Shown: positions 40,865-48,524 of the stretch, in pieces
How the letters are laid out: every line of letters begins with the position of its first letter
How positions within the stretch are numbered: position 1 is the first letter of the stretch
Source of the DNA: Hyphobacterium sp. SN044
GTDB lineage: Bacteria > Pseudomonadota > Alphaproteobacteria > Caulobacterales > Maricaulaceae
NCBI RefSeq assembly: GCF_021864465.1
Contig: NZ_JAKKUV010000014.1
Coordinates: 1-48,524 of the forward strand
Length of the DNA: 48,524 bases
Reading direction: 5' to 3'
Program-made: the position numbers and the translations under genes
Notes under the pieces: generated by a model
The model's database searches: none
Seen by the model: the letters and a program-made list of their open reading frames with translations, nothing else
What the model was told of the DNA's origin: nothing

Positions 40865-43800
40865 CTAGGGTGTGCGGACGGCTGCGCTGGTCGCGCCGCG
40901 CACCACGCCGCCCTCATCGCGCCACCGGGCGAAGACCCGGACACCGGCCGGATCGAAGGCCACGGCGCCATTGGCCCGCACGAAGACGGCGAAGGTCTTC
41001 ACCTCACCGGCGCCGAAGCTGACCGTGGTCTGCGCGGCGCGGGGGGTGCGACAGGCGCCTCCGTTCGACAGATCGGTCTCGCAGACCTCGATCGTCACCG
41101 GAATGTCCGTTCCGGTCACATCGGCGGAGAAGGTGATCTCGCCGGTGCTGCCAAGGTTGAGCGCGGCGGTGGAAAGAAAGCCGACCCCGGAAGTCGAGGG
41201 GATGCGGATCACCCCGTCATTGGAGGCAGTGGTGCCGATCGAGAGGATGTCGGGTTGCTGCGTGGTGTCGGCCGAGATCAGCACGGTGTTCACGCCGGCG
41301 ACCGAGGGGGCATTGTCGGCATTGGAACAGGCATAGGTCAGCGCAACCTCCCGCGCCGCGACCGGCTCTCGCGGGGTCAGGGCGAAGAGATAGGTTACCG
41401 GGCGCAGGACGTCGGCGGGCCGGGTTTCACCCGCAGCGCCGTCAATCGCATTGGTCGACGGATCTGTCGGCCGGAATTCGAAATCGAAGGGCTGGGAGGG
41501 GTCGGCGAGCGCCAGACCGCAGTCGAGCCCGGCGCGATAGCCATTGTTCAACAGCGTCGCGAAACCGGTGATCGGCTGCCCCACAACGCCGGAGCGCGCA
41601 TAGGGCAGGGTCGCACCGCGCAGGCGGGGATGGGTCTGGTCATTCCACCCGGCATTGACCCGGATCGGGCCGCGCTGGTCGTCGGGTGTCGTGATCTCGA
41701 TCCTCACGCCGTTGTAGGTAAGGTTCTGGATGACTACTTCGGAGGAGGTCAACCCGGCCGCCAGGTCGTCATTGCTGACGACCTCGTCGCCATTGAGATC
41801 CATGACGCGGATATGCGTGTCGACCGCGCTGCCCGAGGTGCTGACGACGTAAGGGTCCATCCAGGCATAGATGCCCGAACTGTACCAGACCGAGGTATTG
41901 GGATCGGCTGCGGCCGTTCCGCTCGTCTCGGGGACGTTGGTCGCATAGGTGTTGTCGACGGTGTGCGTGAACGGCGTATAAGGCGAACCGGGCTCCTCCT
42001 GAAAAGGACCGATACTGATCGCCCGATCCTGATGATCATTGAGCGGGCCACCCGGAGTGATCCGGAAACGGAAATCGCCCATCTGCCGCTGATAGCTCGA
42101 AACCCGGATGGCATAGCGGGTGCCGCCGACAGCGTCGAAATCGTAGCGGAAGGGCGAAAGAGCAGGCGGCGGACCGCCGGAATGGGAATTTCCCGCGGCC
42201 AGCGTCAGCGTCTCGAGCGCGTCGCCGGTATAGATCCAGATCTGCGGGTTGATGAATGAGGAATAGGCATTCATCCGGTAGCGGCCGGTTGCCGGCGCTA
42301 TCCAGTGATACCAGACCCCCAATTCCTCGCGCACCGCCATGATGTCGGAAGCTCCGTCCGGGACCGGCTCACCGGGCTCTTGGGTGGCGAAGCGGTTCTC
42401 CCCCTCGATCCATTCATCGAAACCAATCTCGATCGCGTCCGCGAAATTGTCGTTCGCAGGCGGCGATCCAGCCGAAATCGTCAGTCGGTAGGGAAAGGGC
42501 TCAGCGGCCGGAACACCGCGAGGCAGATTGTCGAGCCTGACGTGATAGACCTCTCCTGCCTCGATTGGAAAATAGGCTTCGTTGTGATCAACGCTCCAAT
42601 GTCGGAGGGCCGCCAGCTGCGTGCCCGTGACAACGGGCTGAAGCGACTGCGGAGAGGCTCCGCGGTAGATCCAGATATTGAGATCAAGGAGTTCGGACAG
42701 GTTGACGCCGGTAATCGTTCCGACGGTGGTGACATAAGCGCTGCCGTCCACATCGGGTGTAAAACGCCACCAAAGGCTTCGTCCCGCCCCCTCTGTGTCG
42801 GCGGCGGCCTCCTCGCGGGTCGCGAACCGGTTCTCGCCGCTATAGGACGACATCGGCAGGACGACCTCTGTTGCATTTGCGAAATCGTCATTCTGGGGAG
42901 GTGCGCTCTCGTCAGGCGGACGGATTTCGAGCACCGTGCCAAACACGCCCGACGCGTCAACATGGATCAGGTATCGCTCGCCAGCGACCACGTTGACGAA
43001 GGAGTCGAAATAATCGTCCTGGCGCATCTCGTAGCTGCTCTCATGGCGAGCGAGCAGGGTTGCGCCGGTCTCGTCATAGATGCTGACAAAGCCGTCGCGC
43101 GGAAGGTAGGCGTTTCCCTCCAGCTGGTTGCGGACATTGATCCGGAAGGCATGGCGCCCGGTCTCGTCGGGCGTCCACATCAGCCAGGCATCGCCGTTTC
43201 CGGCATAGTGAGCCAATTCTGCGCCGAATGGACGGATATCGCAGCGGGCATCGGTCCCGTGCAGTGCCAGCAGCATGTTGATGTCGGACCCTGAAATCGG
43301 GCGCGCCGTTTCTTGCGTCTCGTAACCCGTGACTTGGGCGGGAAAGACCTGAATCGATGCCACCGGGAAGTTGGCATTGATCAGCGTTGCCTGCACCGCG
43401 AAGCTGTAGGTCGTTCCGGCCTCGGCAGTGAAGCGCCGGTATGTGCCGTTCGTGTTGTTCCGCCAGCGTGAGATGCACCGCTCGGCGACTTCGACGGGAG
43501 CGAGTGCCTCGCTGCTGGCGCCCTCGAAAACCCTGACATGGTATTTGTCGCCGGAAAGCGGGTCGAGTTCGCGGGCGCGGACCAGGAACTCGCCGTCGCG
43601 GGGTGCCGTCCATTGCCACCAGATCACCGGAAAGCGGTGGTCGAGTCCCAGCGCCGCGCTATCGGGGTCGACCGCAGCATCGAGATAATAGCCGAAGGAA
43701 TAATCCGACTCGCCGCTGAGCGTGTAGGCCTGGTCGAGCGTTGTGTTGGGTGACCCGACGGCAATAAAGACGTTGCGGCGCATAGGACGGAAATCGCCGA

Positions 43801-45541
43801 TCGTGAAGCTGACTTCGGCGCGGTGCAGGCCGGGCGCAAGCGCCGTCGCGGCGGAATTCGGTCCTGTATAAATTCGAGTATGCCGCTGAGGCGTCTCGGA
43901 GGGCGCGTCAATGCTCAGCCACGGAACGCTGGCGGCCGTCGAAATGGGCAGGCCCTCATTGACGCCGTTGCGCCCTGAATCGAGATGAACTTCGTATCGG
44001 TCGCCCAACTGGCTATAGTCGCCCTCGACCCTGAAGGGACCGCCTGCGGGACCGACAAACACCATGTCCGTCCCCATACCGACATCCAGCCAGCGGTGCG
44101 ATTCGAAGATGCTGCCGCCGATCCGGAAGTCTCCGAGGGTCGATCTGTCCAGCCAGTCGAGCGCGGCGTCGGCACGCACCAGCGTCACGTCGTAATTCAT
44201 GCGCGGATCGTTGATCCAGCGTCCGCTGTGGCGTACAGCGTTCCAGATTGTCCGTTGCGGATAGGGATAGACGCTGCGAAGGAGCGCCACGACACCCGCC
44301 ATCTGTGCGGCGGCGGCTGACGTGCCGGTCACCTCGGCATAGCCGGTGCTCCCGATCGTCGATGTGGGAATGTTTTCGCCGGGAGCGGCAAAGGCCGGCG
44401 TGCCGAACACATTTCTGATGCTGACATCGTCACCTAGATCGTGCAGCCAGGTGTTCGAGAACGACGATATCTGGCCATCGCCCGTCTCGGATTGTGTCAG
44501 CAAATAAAATTCCCGCCACGTACAGGGCGGTCCCACGTGATAATGGGTCGTACCCTCATTCCCTGTCGGGATTACGTACGGGTAGGTCCAGGAAGACTGC
44601 AGCTGATTGTCGTATATTGAAGCGTTACAAAGAGTTTCGGGATCATCACTCGGCCAGTCGGCAGCCTGGTGCGGCATGTCGGAGAAGCCGAAGAAGAAGG
44701 CGCCGACTTCGCCGCGATTATCCCTGTAACGCACGTGGATTGTGTTGAGCGCGGCCACGAGATCGGAATGCCAGGCGACGAGGCAGGGATTGTCGTCGGG
44801 ACAAAAATCGCTCCCCTCCATTCGTGTGAAGACCTGAATGGGAAGCAGGCGTGCGCCGGGAGCAACGCCGCGCATCTCGCCACCCGACCCCACCATGATG
44901 CCGGCGGTCTGTGTGCCGTGGGCGCATTCGGGCAGGTCGGTGCAGGCTTCGGCCGCGCCGGGGCCTTCCGCCGACGCCGCGCCGCCGGGACACAGGCTCG
45001 TCCCGCCCTCACGCGGGGTGGAGAAGCACAGCCCGTCTTCGAGATTGGCCGCGATGAAGGGATGGTCAGTGTCAACGCCGGTGTCGAACTGGACGATCAC
45101 GACGCCGCTGCCGTCGATCCCCTCCGCGTGCAGAATCGGCGCGCGCACGGCCTCGCCAATCTCCAGCATGGCCGGCCGCATCCAGCGGTCGGGCTCGACC
45201 GCGTCAACATTCGGGTCGTTGCGCAGCGCGTTCAGCGCACGGAAGTCGACATCGGCGGCGAAGCGCAACGGGTCGTCGTAGAGGTGGGTGATGGCAATCT
45301 CGTCCGGCTCGCCGATCTCGGCCATCGCACCTTGGAAGTGGCGGTCCAGCACGGTCCGGCGGATCGTTTCCGGCGTGATCGCACTGCCTTCGTCAGGCGC
45401 GCGCAAGGTGACGAGGACGCGGCCGGTTCCGCCATTTCGCAAGGCATCGAGGTCGACGGAGCCGCTGTCCTGAGCCGCGGCCGGAGCGATGACCCCCAGG
45501 CCAAGAAGGCCCGCAATTACGAAGGCTTGTAATAGACGCAT
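40865..45541 (-). CDS. Large secreted subtilisin-like (S8) protease with PPC-like repeats
   Basis: The 1558-residue protein has a signal peptide (MRLLQAFVIAGLLGLGVIAP, cleaved near AAA-Q), an I9-like propeptide (about 40-120), and an S8 catalytic domain with Asp153 (VIVQFDTGVDTDHPF), His208 (ECAHGTQTAGI), oxyanion Asn328 (IPTGNEG) and Ser408 (VTGTSAAAAQMAG). Eight cysteines in the catalytic domain may pair. C-terminal to it are at least five PPC-like modules beginning near 596, 738, 881, 1026 and 1165; most carry an NDxFxxA-type start and a WYHW-like strand. The last 300 residues look like additional beta domains, with no autotransporter barrel. It is probably an exoenzyme or surface protease. 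Confidence 0.9.
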   Translation of the reverse strand: MRLLQAFVIAGLLGLGVIAPAAAQDSGSVDLDALRNGGTGRVLVTLRAPDEGSAITPETIRRTVLDRHFQGAMAEIGEPDEIAITHLYDDPLRFAADVDFRALNALRNDPNVDAVEPDRWMRPAMLEIGEAVRAPILHAEGIDGSGVVIVQFDTGVDTDHPFIAANLEDGLCFSTPREGGTSLCPGGAASAEGPGAAEACTDLPECAHGTQTAGIMVGSGGEMRGVAPGARLLPIQVFTRMEGSDFCPDDNPCLVAWHSDLVAALNTIHVRYRDNRGEVGAFFFGFSDMPHQAADWPSDDPETLCNASIYDNQLQSSWTYPYVIPTGNEGTTHYHVGPPCTWREFYLLTQSETGDGQISSFSNTWLHDLGDDVSIRNVFGTPAFAAPGENIPTSTIGSTGYAEVTGTSAAAAQMAGVVALLRSVYPYPQRTIWNAVRHSGRWINDPRMNYDVTLVRADAALDWLDRSTLGDFRIGGSIFESHRWLDVGMGTDMVFVGPAGGPFRVEGDYSQLGDRYEVHLDSGRNGVNEGLPISTAASVPWLSIDAPSETPQRHTRIYTGPNSAATALAPGLHRAEVSFTIGDFRPMRRNVFIAVGSPNTTLDQAYTLSGESDYSFGYYLDAAVDPDSAALGLDHRFPVIWWQWTAPRDGEFLVRARELDPLSGDKYHVRVFEGASSEALAPVEVAERCISRWRNNTNGTYRRFTAEAGTTYSFAVQATLINANFPVASIQVFPAQVTGYETQETARPISGSDINMLLALHGTDARCDIRPFGAELAHYAGNGDAWLMWTPDETGRHAFRINVRNQLEGNAYLPRDGFVSIYDETGATLLARHESSYEMRQDDYFDSFVNVVAGERYLIHVDASGVFGTVLEIRPPDESAPPQNDDFANATEVVLPMSSYSGENRFATREEAAADTEGAGRSLWWRFTPDVDGSAYVTTVGTITGVNLSELLDLNIWIYRGASPQSLQPVVTGTQLAALRHWSVDHNEAYFPIEAGEVYHVRLDNLPRGVPAAEPFPYRLTISAGSPPANDNFADAIEIGFDEWIEGENRFATQEPGEPVPDGASDIMAVREELGVWYHWIAPATGRYRMNAYSSFINPQIWIYTGDALETLTLAAGNSHSGGPPPALSPFRYDFDAVGGTRYAIRVSSYQRQMGDFRFRITPGGPLNDHQDRAISIGPFQEEPGSPYTPFTHTVDNTYATNVPETSGTAAADPNTSVWYSSGIYAWMDPYVVSTSGSAVDTHIRVMDLNGDEVVSNDDLAAGLTSSEVVIQNLTYNGVRIEITTPDDQRGPIRVNAGWNDQTHPRLRGATLPYARSGVVGQPITGFATLLNNGYRAGLDCGLALADPSQPFDFEFRPTDPSTNAIDGAAGETRPADVLRPVTYLFALTPREPVAAREVALTYACSNADNAPSVAGVNTVLISADTTQQPDILSIGTTASNDGVIRIPSTSGVGFLSTAALNLGSTGEITFSADVTGTDIPVTIEVCETDLSNGGACRTPRAAQTTVSFGAGEVKTFAVFVRANGAVAFDPAGVRVFARWRDEGGVVRGATSAAVRTP

Positions 45542-45573
45542 ATCGAACTGAACCCGGCCTGACTGACCGGCGA

Positions 45574-45602
45574 AGCTTAAACGGCGTACGCCTGCGTCAC
45601 AA
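45574..45602 (-). promoter_or_regulatory. Predicted promoter of the S8 protease gene
   Basis: On the minus strand TTGTGA (45602-45597), 17 bases, TAAGCT (45579-45574), about 33 bases ahead of the ATG. The -10 departs from the TAGGTT type, so this is weaker than the tRNA and hpf promoters. Confidence 0.35.
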
Positions 45603-45648
45603 CGAAAAGTCGTGGTGCGCCTGTCGGACCAAAATGTCAGGGAGGAAG

Positions 45649-45724
45649 TGGTGCCGCTTACGTGACTCGAACACGTGACCCCATCATTACGAATGATGTG
45701 CTCTACCAGCTGAGCTAAAGCGGC
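45649..45724 (-). tRNA. tRNA-Thr (anticodon CGT), CCA encoded
   Basis: On the minus strand GCCGCTT / AAGCGGC acceptor, GCTC/GAGC D-stem, anticodon stem CATCA/TGATG with loop TTCGTAA giving anticodon CGT (decodes ACG), T-arm ACGTG-TTCGAGT-CACGT, discriminator A and encoded CCA; 76 bases in all. Confidence 0.97.
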
Positions 45725-45742
45725 CCCGACTTGCGGGCGCGG

Positions 45743-45771
45743 AACCTAGCGGCGAAGCCGCGCGCGCGCAA
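45743..45771 (-). promoter_or_regulatory. Predicted tRNA-Thr promoter
   Basis: On the minus strand TTGCGC (45771-45766), 17 bases, TAGGTT (45748-45743), then CCGCGCC. The stretch CTAGGTTCCGCGCC is identical to that in front of tRNA-Ala. Confidence 0.6.
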
Positions 45772-45791
45772 TACGCCTTTTCCGCAGTTTA

Positions 45792-46445
45792 TCACTCGGC
45801 GCGCAGGGCGCGGATACGTTCGATCACCGGCTGCGCCAGCATGTCGAAAGAGGGGCGCAGGGCTTCGAGTTCCGGGTCGGCCGCGGCAGCGTCATTGTTG
45901 ACCACGATGTCGGCGATCGCCTTCGCCGGTTCGGTGTATTTGAGATGCATCGGGCGGACGGTGCGAAGGTATTGAATGACCACCGATTCCACACTCCGCC
46001 CCCGCTCGCGGACGTCGCGCAGAATGCGCCGGGCGAGGCGGACGTCGGACGGCGCGTCGACATAGACGGTGAGGTCGTAGAGCGACATCAGGTCCGGGTC
46101 GGACAGGACGTGGATGCCTTCCACGAGGATGACGTCTGCCGGGGATATGTGGCGGGTCGTCTTGGCTCTCGAATGGGTGACGAAATCATAGAGCGGGGCG
46201 TCGATCGCCTTGCCCTTTTTCAGCGCGGACAAGTGCCGCGCCAGGAGGGCGTGGTCATGGGCGCTGACATCGTCGAAATTGAAGCGCAGCGGGTCGAAAC
46301 CGGGCACGGTGCTGCTGTCGACATAGTATTCGTCCTCGCGGATAAGCCGCGCCTCGACCGGTTCGAGCCCGCGCCGCACCGCTTCGGCCAAAGTCGTCTT
46401 GCCGGACGCCGAACCCCCTGAAACCGCAACGAGAATCGTCTTCAC
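45792..46445 (-). CDS. udk: Uridine kinase
   Basis: Uridine kinase phosphorylates uridine and cytidine in salvage. The 217-residue protein has the P-loop VSGGSASGKTTLA, the REDEYYVDSS region, the DHALLARHLSALKKG motif (substrate-binding), ILVEGIHVL (Walker B-like), and the lid RRILRDVRERGR. Length is standard. The ATG overlaps the hemY stop (ATGA), so it is the last cistron of the mic60-hemY series. Confidence 0.9.
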   Translation of the reverse strand: MKTILVAVSGGSASGKTTLAEAVRRGLEPVEARLIREDEYYVDSSTVPGFDPLRFNFDDVSAHDHALLARHLSALKKGKAIDAPLYDFVTHSRAKTTRHISPADVILVEGIHVLSDPDLMSLYDLTVYVDAPSDVRLARRILRDVRERGRSVESVVIQYLRTVRPMHLKYTEPAKAIADIVVNNDAAAADPELEALRPSFDMLAQPVIERIRALRAE

Positions 46446-47950
46446 CGCGTGCCCCGTCCGGCGATGCGATCGAGATCATCATCGCCGTCATCATCGCCGT
46501 CTGCGGAGGCATCTTCGTCATCTACGCCGGGATCATCGGGCATGCGCGGCGCGGTGTAGGCGGACTTGTCCCCGCTTTCGCGCTTCGCACGGGCCGGTTT
46601 CGGCGCTTCGAGCAGGGCGGTTTCCGGCACGGCGCCGGCGGCGATCTCATAGCGCTCGTGACGCGGGTGCAGGAGGCGGCCCTCGTCGCCGAATGTGTAG
46701 ACCATCCGCTTCCAGTCATCAGGCGAATAGGGAAAGGCACGGCCCTCGGCGTCGATGTCGGACCAGTCGGCTTCGCCCGGCGCGTGGCTGGCGCGGGTCA
46801 TCCAGCGGCGGGCCTCGCGTTCGTCACCCTCGATCTGGGCGAGGCGCGAGGCGAGCGCCGAGAGGCGGGCGGTCGGCGTGCCCATTTCCAGCAGCGGGTC
46901 GAGAATGGCGCGGGCGAGGCCGGTTTCGCCGTCCTCCATCGCCGCCTCGATCAGGAGGATCCGGCTTTCCCGGTGCTCGGGGCGCAGGGCGGCCAGCTCG
47001 CGCAGGCGCTCGGCGCGCTTGGCCCGGGTGTCCGACTTGCGGAGGTCGGCAAGCGCGCGGGCAATGGCCGGGTGAGGCGCAGCGGACCAGGCGGCCTTCA
47101 GAAGCGTTTCCGCCTTCTTGTGCTTGCGCGCCGGCCCCAGAAGCCGGGCGGCGAGTACGGCGGCGGGGGCAAAGCCCGGCGCGGTCTGGGCGGCGAGTTC
47201 GGCCAGGGTCGTCGCCTTCGCCCGGTCGGTATCTTCCCGGCCCAGCGCAGCGGCAGTGAGGAGAACGGCGCGGCGGCGTTTCGACCGGTCGGGCTCGATC
47301 TGACGGCGCTTCTCGCCCTCGGCGAGGGTCGCCATCGCCGCTTCCCAATCGCCCTGCGCCACCTGGGCGTCGAACAGGGCGGCGAAGGCCCAGCGGGCGG
47401 TCTTCGATTCGGCGAAAGCGATCTGGGCATGCTCGGCGGTGGCGCTGTGTTCGCCGCGCTCATGCGCGATCTGGGCGAGCCCCCTTCGGGCGACGAGCCG
47501 CGTCTTGGGGTCTTCCAGCATGGCCTCGTAATGCGCTTCCGCGCCGGGCAGGTTTCCGGCAGCTTCCGCGGCGCGGGCCGCCAGAAGGCGCGACAGGGCC
47601 GGCCGGTCGAGCAGGGCGTCGGCGCGCGCCGCCTGCCTGACGGCGACCTCGCCCTCCCCCGCGGCGGAAGCGATCAGCGCGCGTTCGAGCGCGTTGAAAC
47701 CGCGTTCGCGGCGGCGCCTGAGCGAGAAGCGGCGGAGTTTCTCCGGTGCGGTCCACGCGATGTAGACCAGCCACCAGAAGACCAGCATCAGGAAGGTGAA
47801 GAGGAGGAAGACGCCGAAGGCGAGCGCGAAGCTGGTTTCGACGGCAAGGCCGAAGAATTCGAACGAGGCGGTGCCGGGATTGAGCGTGACGATCGCCGTG
47901 ATGACGCAGGCGAAGACGATGGCGGCGATGACGAGGATGAGGCGGATCAT
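46442..47950 (-). CDS. hemY: HemY-like membrane protein with TPR repeats
   Basis: The 502-residue protein has two membrane helices (residues 1-20 MIRLILVIAAIVFACVITAI and about 40-67) of the HemY N-terminal domain, followed by an all-helical TPR-like region (for example AEAAGNLPGAEAHYEAML, HERGEHSATAEHAQIAFAE) and an Asp-rich C-terminus ending DDDLDRIAGRGTR. HemY is linked to late heme/porphyrin metabolism, but its molecular role is not clear; note that this is not the HemY oxidase of Bacillus. ATG at 47950, four bases after the mic60 stop. Confidence 0.88.
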   Translation of the reverse strand: MIRLILVIAAIVFACVITAIVTLNPGTASFEFFGLAVETSFALAFGVFLLFTFLMLVFWWLVYIAWTAPEKLRRFSLRRRRERGFNALERALIASAAGEGEVAVRQAARADALLDRPALSRLLAARAAEAAGNLPGAEAHYEAMLEDPKTRLVARRGLAQIAHERGEHSATAEHAQIAFAESKTARWAFAALFDAQVAQGDWEAAMATLAEGEKRRQIEPDRSKRRRAVLLTAAALGREDTDRAKATTLAELAAQTAPGFAPAAVLAARLLGPARKHKKAETLLKAAWSAAPHPAIARALADLRKSDTRAKRAERLRELAALRPEHRESRILLIEAAMEDGETGLARAILDPLLEMGTPTARLSALASRLAQIEGDEREARRWMTRASHAPGEADWSDIDAEGRAFPYSPDDWKRMVYTFGDEGRLLHPRHERYEIAAGAVPETALLEAPKPARAKRESGDKSAYTAPRMPDDPGVDDEDASADGDDDGDDDLDRIAGRGTR

Positions 47951-47954
47951 GGCG

Positions 47955-48524
47955 TCATTCCTCCAGTCCGGCCTGGCGGGCAAGGGCCGCCCGCAAGGCG
48001 TCGAGGCTGTCTTCAACGGTGAGCCGCGCTTCCGCGCCGAGGAGCCAGCTTTGCGCGGCTTCGGCCGCTTCGCCCTCGAGACGGGTGACGGCGGCGACCG
48101 CGCCTTCGAGATCGCCGCGCGCCAGACGCGCCTCGGCGAGGCGGGTGAGCGCCTGCGGGCTGTCGCCCCCGGCGGCTTCGCCGGTGCGCTGGACCTCGAT
48201 CAGGCCGAAAAAGACGGTCTGGCGGCCGGCCGCGTTCCGGATCGCGTCCGCCGGGAAGGTCTCGGCAAGAATGGCCCGGGTCGGCACGCCGGCCCGGGCG
48301 AGCGGGCGCAGGGCGGCCAATTCCTCGCGGCCGGGCCAGAGCCGGGCAAGCGATGCGCGCTCGGCCTCGAAACTGTCTTCGGTTTCCGCAATCTCGGCCA
48401 GCGCGATCAGCGCCAGTGTCCGGGCCGCCAGTGAGCGGGCGGATGCGGTTTCGTCGGTGGCGCTGCCGGCGGCCGTGGCGGCCTGTTCGGCGGCGGCGAG
48501 GCGGGTTTCCAGCGCGGCGATGCG
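47955..48524 (-). CDS. mic60: Alphaproteobacterial Mic60 (mitofilin-like), C-terminal part (cut by window edge)
   Basis: The frame is open to the right edge and gives the last 189 residues. The sequence is helical with heptad-like stretches (RIAALETRLAAAEQAATAAG, near the edge), then SLAARTLALIALAEIAET and a Mic60-type C-terminal region (ELAALRPLARAGVPTRAIL; SWLLGAEARLTVEDSLDALR). In alphaproteobacteria mic60 lies next to hemY (hemD-mic60-hemY order), which fits this position four bases upstream of hemY. Mic60 is an inner-membrane protein with a coiled coil and C-terminal mitofilin signature that shapes membranes and contacts outer-membrane partners. The N-terminal membrane anchor is off the window, so this call depends on context plus weak similarity. 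Confidence 0.72.
   Translation of the reverse strand, partial: RIAALETRLAAAEQAATAAGSATDETASARSLAARTLALIALAEIAETEDSFEAERASLARLWPGREELAALRPLARAGVPTRAILAETFPADAIRNAAGRQTVFFGLIEVQRTGEAAGGDSPQALTRLAEARLARGDLEGAVAAVTRLEGEAAEAAQSWLLGAEARLTVEDSLDALRAALARQAGLEE

Noticed and set aside
40747-40971. An N-terminal extension of the AbgT gene to 40971
   Set aside because: It would overlap the 3' end of the S8 gene and has no membrane-protein character; the family N-terminus fits 40746.

Overview
The window is a GC-rich, gene-dense stretch of an alphaproteobacterial chromosome. The best fit is a stalked or dimorphic relative of Caulobacter (Caulobacterales / Maricaulales / Hyphomonadales). This rests on a DivL-type cell-cycle pseudokinase with Tyr in place of the H-box His, an alphaproteobacterial AccD with a degenerate zinc finger, the trpF-trpB-trpA-accD-folC and aroA-cmk-rpsA-ihfB gene orders, the FYDLN acid-domain protein beside tRNA-Ala, the lptC-lptA-lptB-rpoN-hpf-ptsN block, and a mic60-hemY pair at the right edge. 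I see no prophage, CRISPR array, or integrative element. The only transposon trace is the tail of an IS481-type transposase at the left end.

Layout. 1-212: IS481 tail and palindromes. 273-12511 (+): divL, then tsaE-amgK-murU-addB-addA in a run of start/stop overlaps (tRNA t6A modification, peptidoglycan sugar salvage, double-strand break repair), then trxA; a 2Fe-2S ferredoxin gene lies on the other strand between divL and tsaE. 12568-18100 (-): trpF-trpB-(small exported protein)-trpA-accD-folC, interrupted by two nested palindromic repeat elements. 18169-23128 (-): mscL, ihfB, rpsA, cmk, aroA. 23261-24354 (+): FYDLN protein, tRNA-Ala(GGC), a small GIY-YIG protein. 24362-36368 (-): Sel1 protein, ptsN, hpf, rpoN, lptB, lptA, lptC, a short RNase D, then accessory genes (SGNH-like envelope protein, small exported protein, RimK-like ATP-grasp ligase, GNAT acetyltransferase, lipoprotein, PRC-barrel-like protein). 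36506-38014 (+): a zinc-knuckle methyltransferase. 38065-45541 (-): an exported protein made of two copies of one domain, an AbgT transporter, and a 1558-residue subtilase with five PPC-like modules. 45649-48524 (-): tRNA-Thr(CGT), udk, hemY and the C-terminal half of mic60.

How it fits together. Most of the window is housekeeping: envelope building (Lpt transport, AmgK/MurU recycling, MscL), amino-acid and fatty-acid precursors, translation, and nitrogen/stress regulation (RpoN, PtsN, long HPF). The accessory part (about 31-45.5 kb) is dominated by exported or protein-modifying products, and the less familiar biology is there. The ATP-grasp/GNAT pair and the secreted repeat proteins are the best candidates for poorly described systems; I do not see a complete new multi-gene system that I could defend from sequence alone.

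Reading across intergenic regions, I found a recurring promoter layout: a TTG-type -35, exactly 17 bases, and a -10 resembling TAGGTT. It lies upstream of trxA, both tRNAs, hpf, ihfB and the Sel1 gene, and looks like the organism's housekeeping promoter. No gap longer than about 215 bases lacks a gene.
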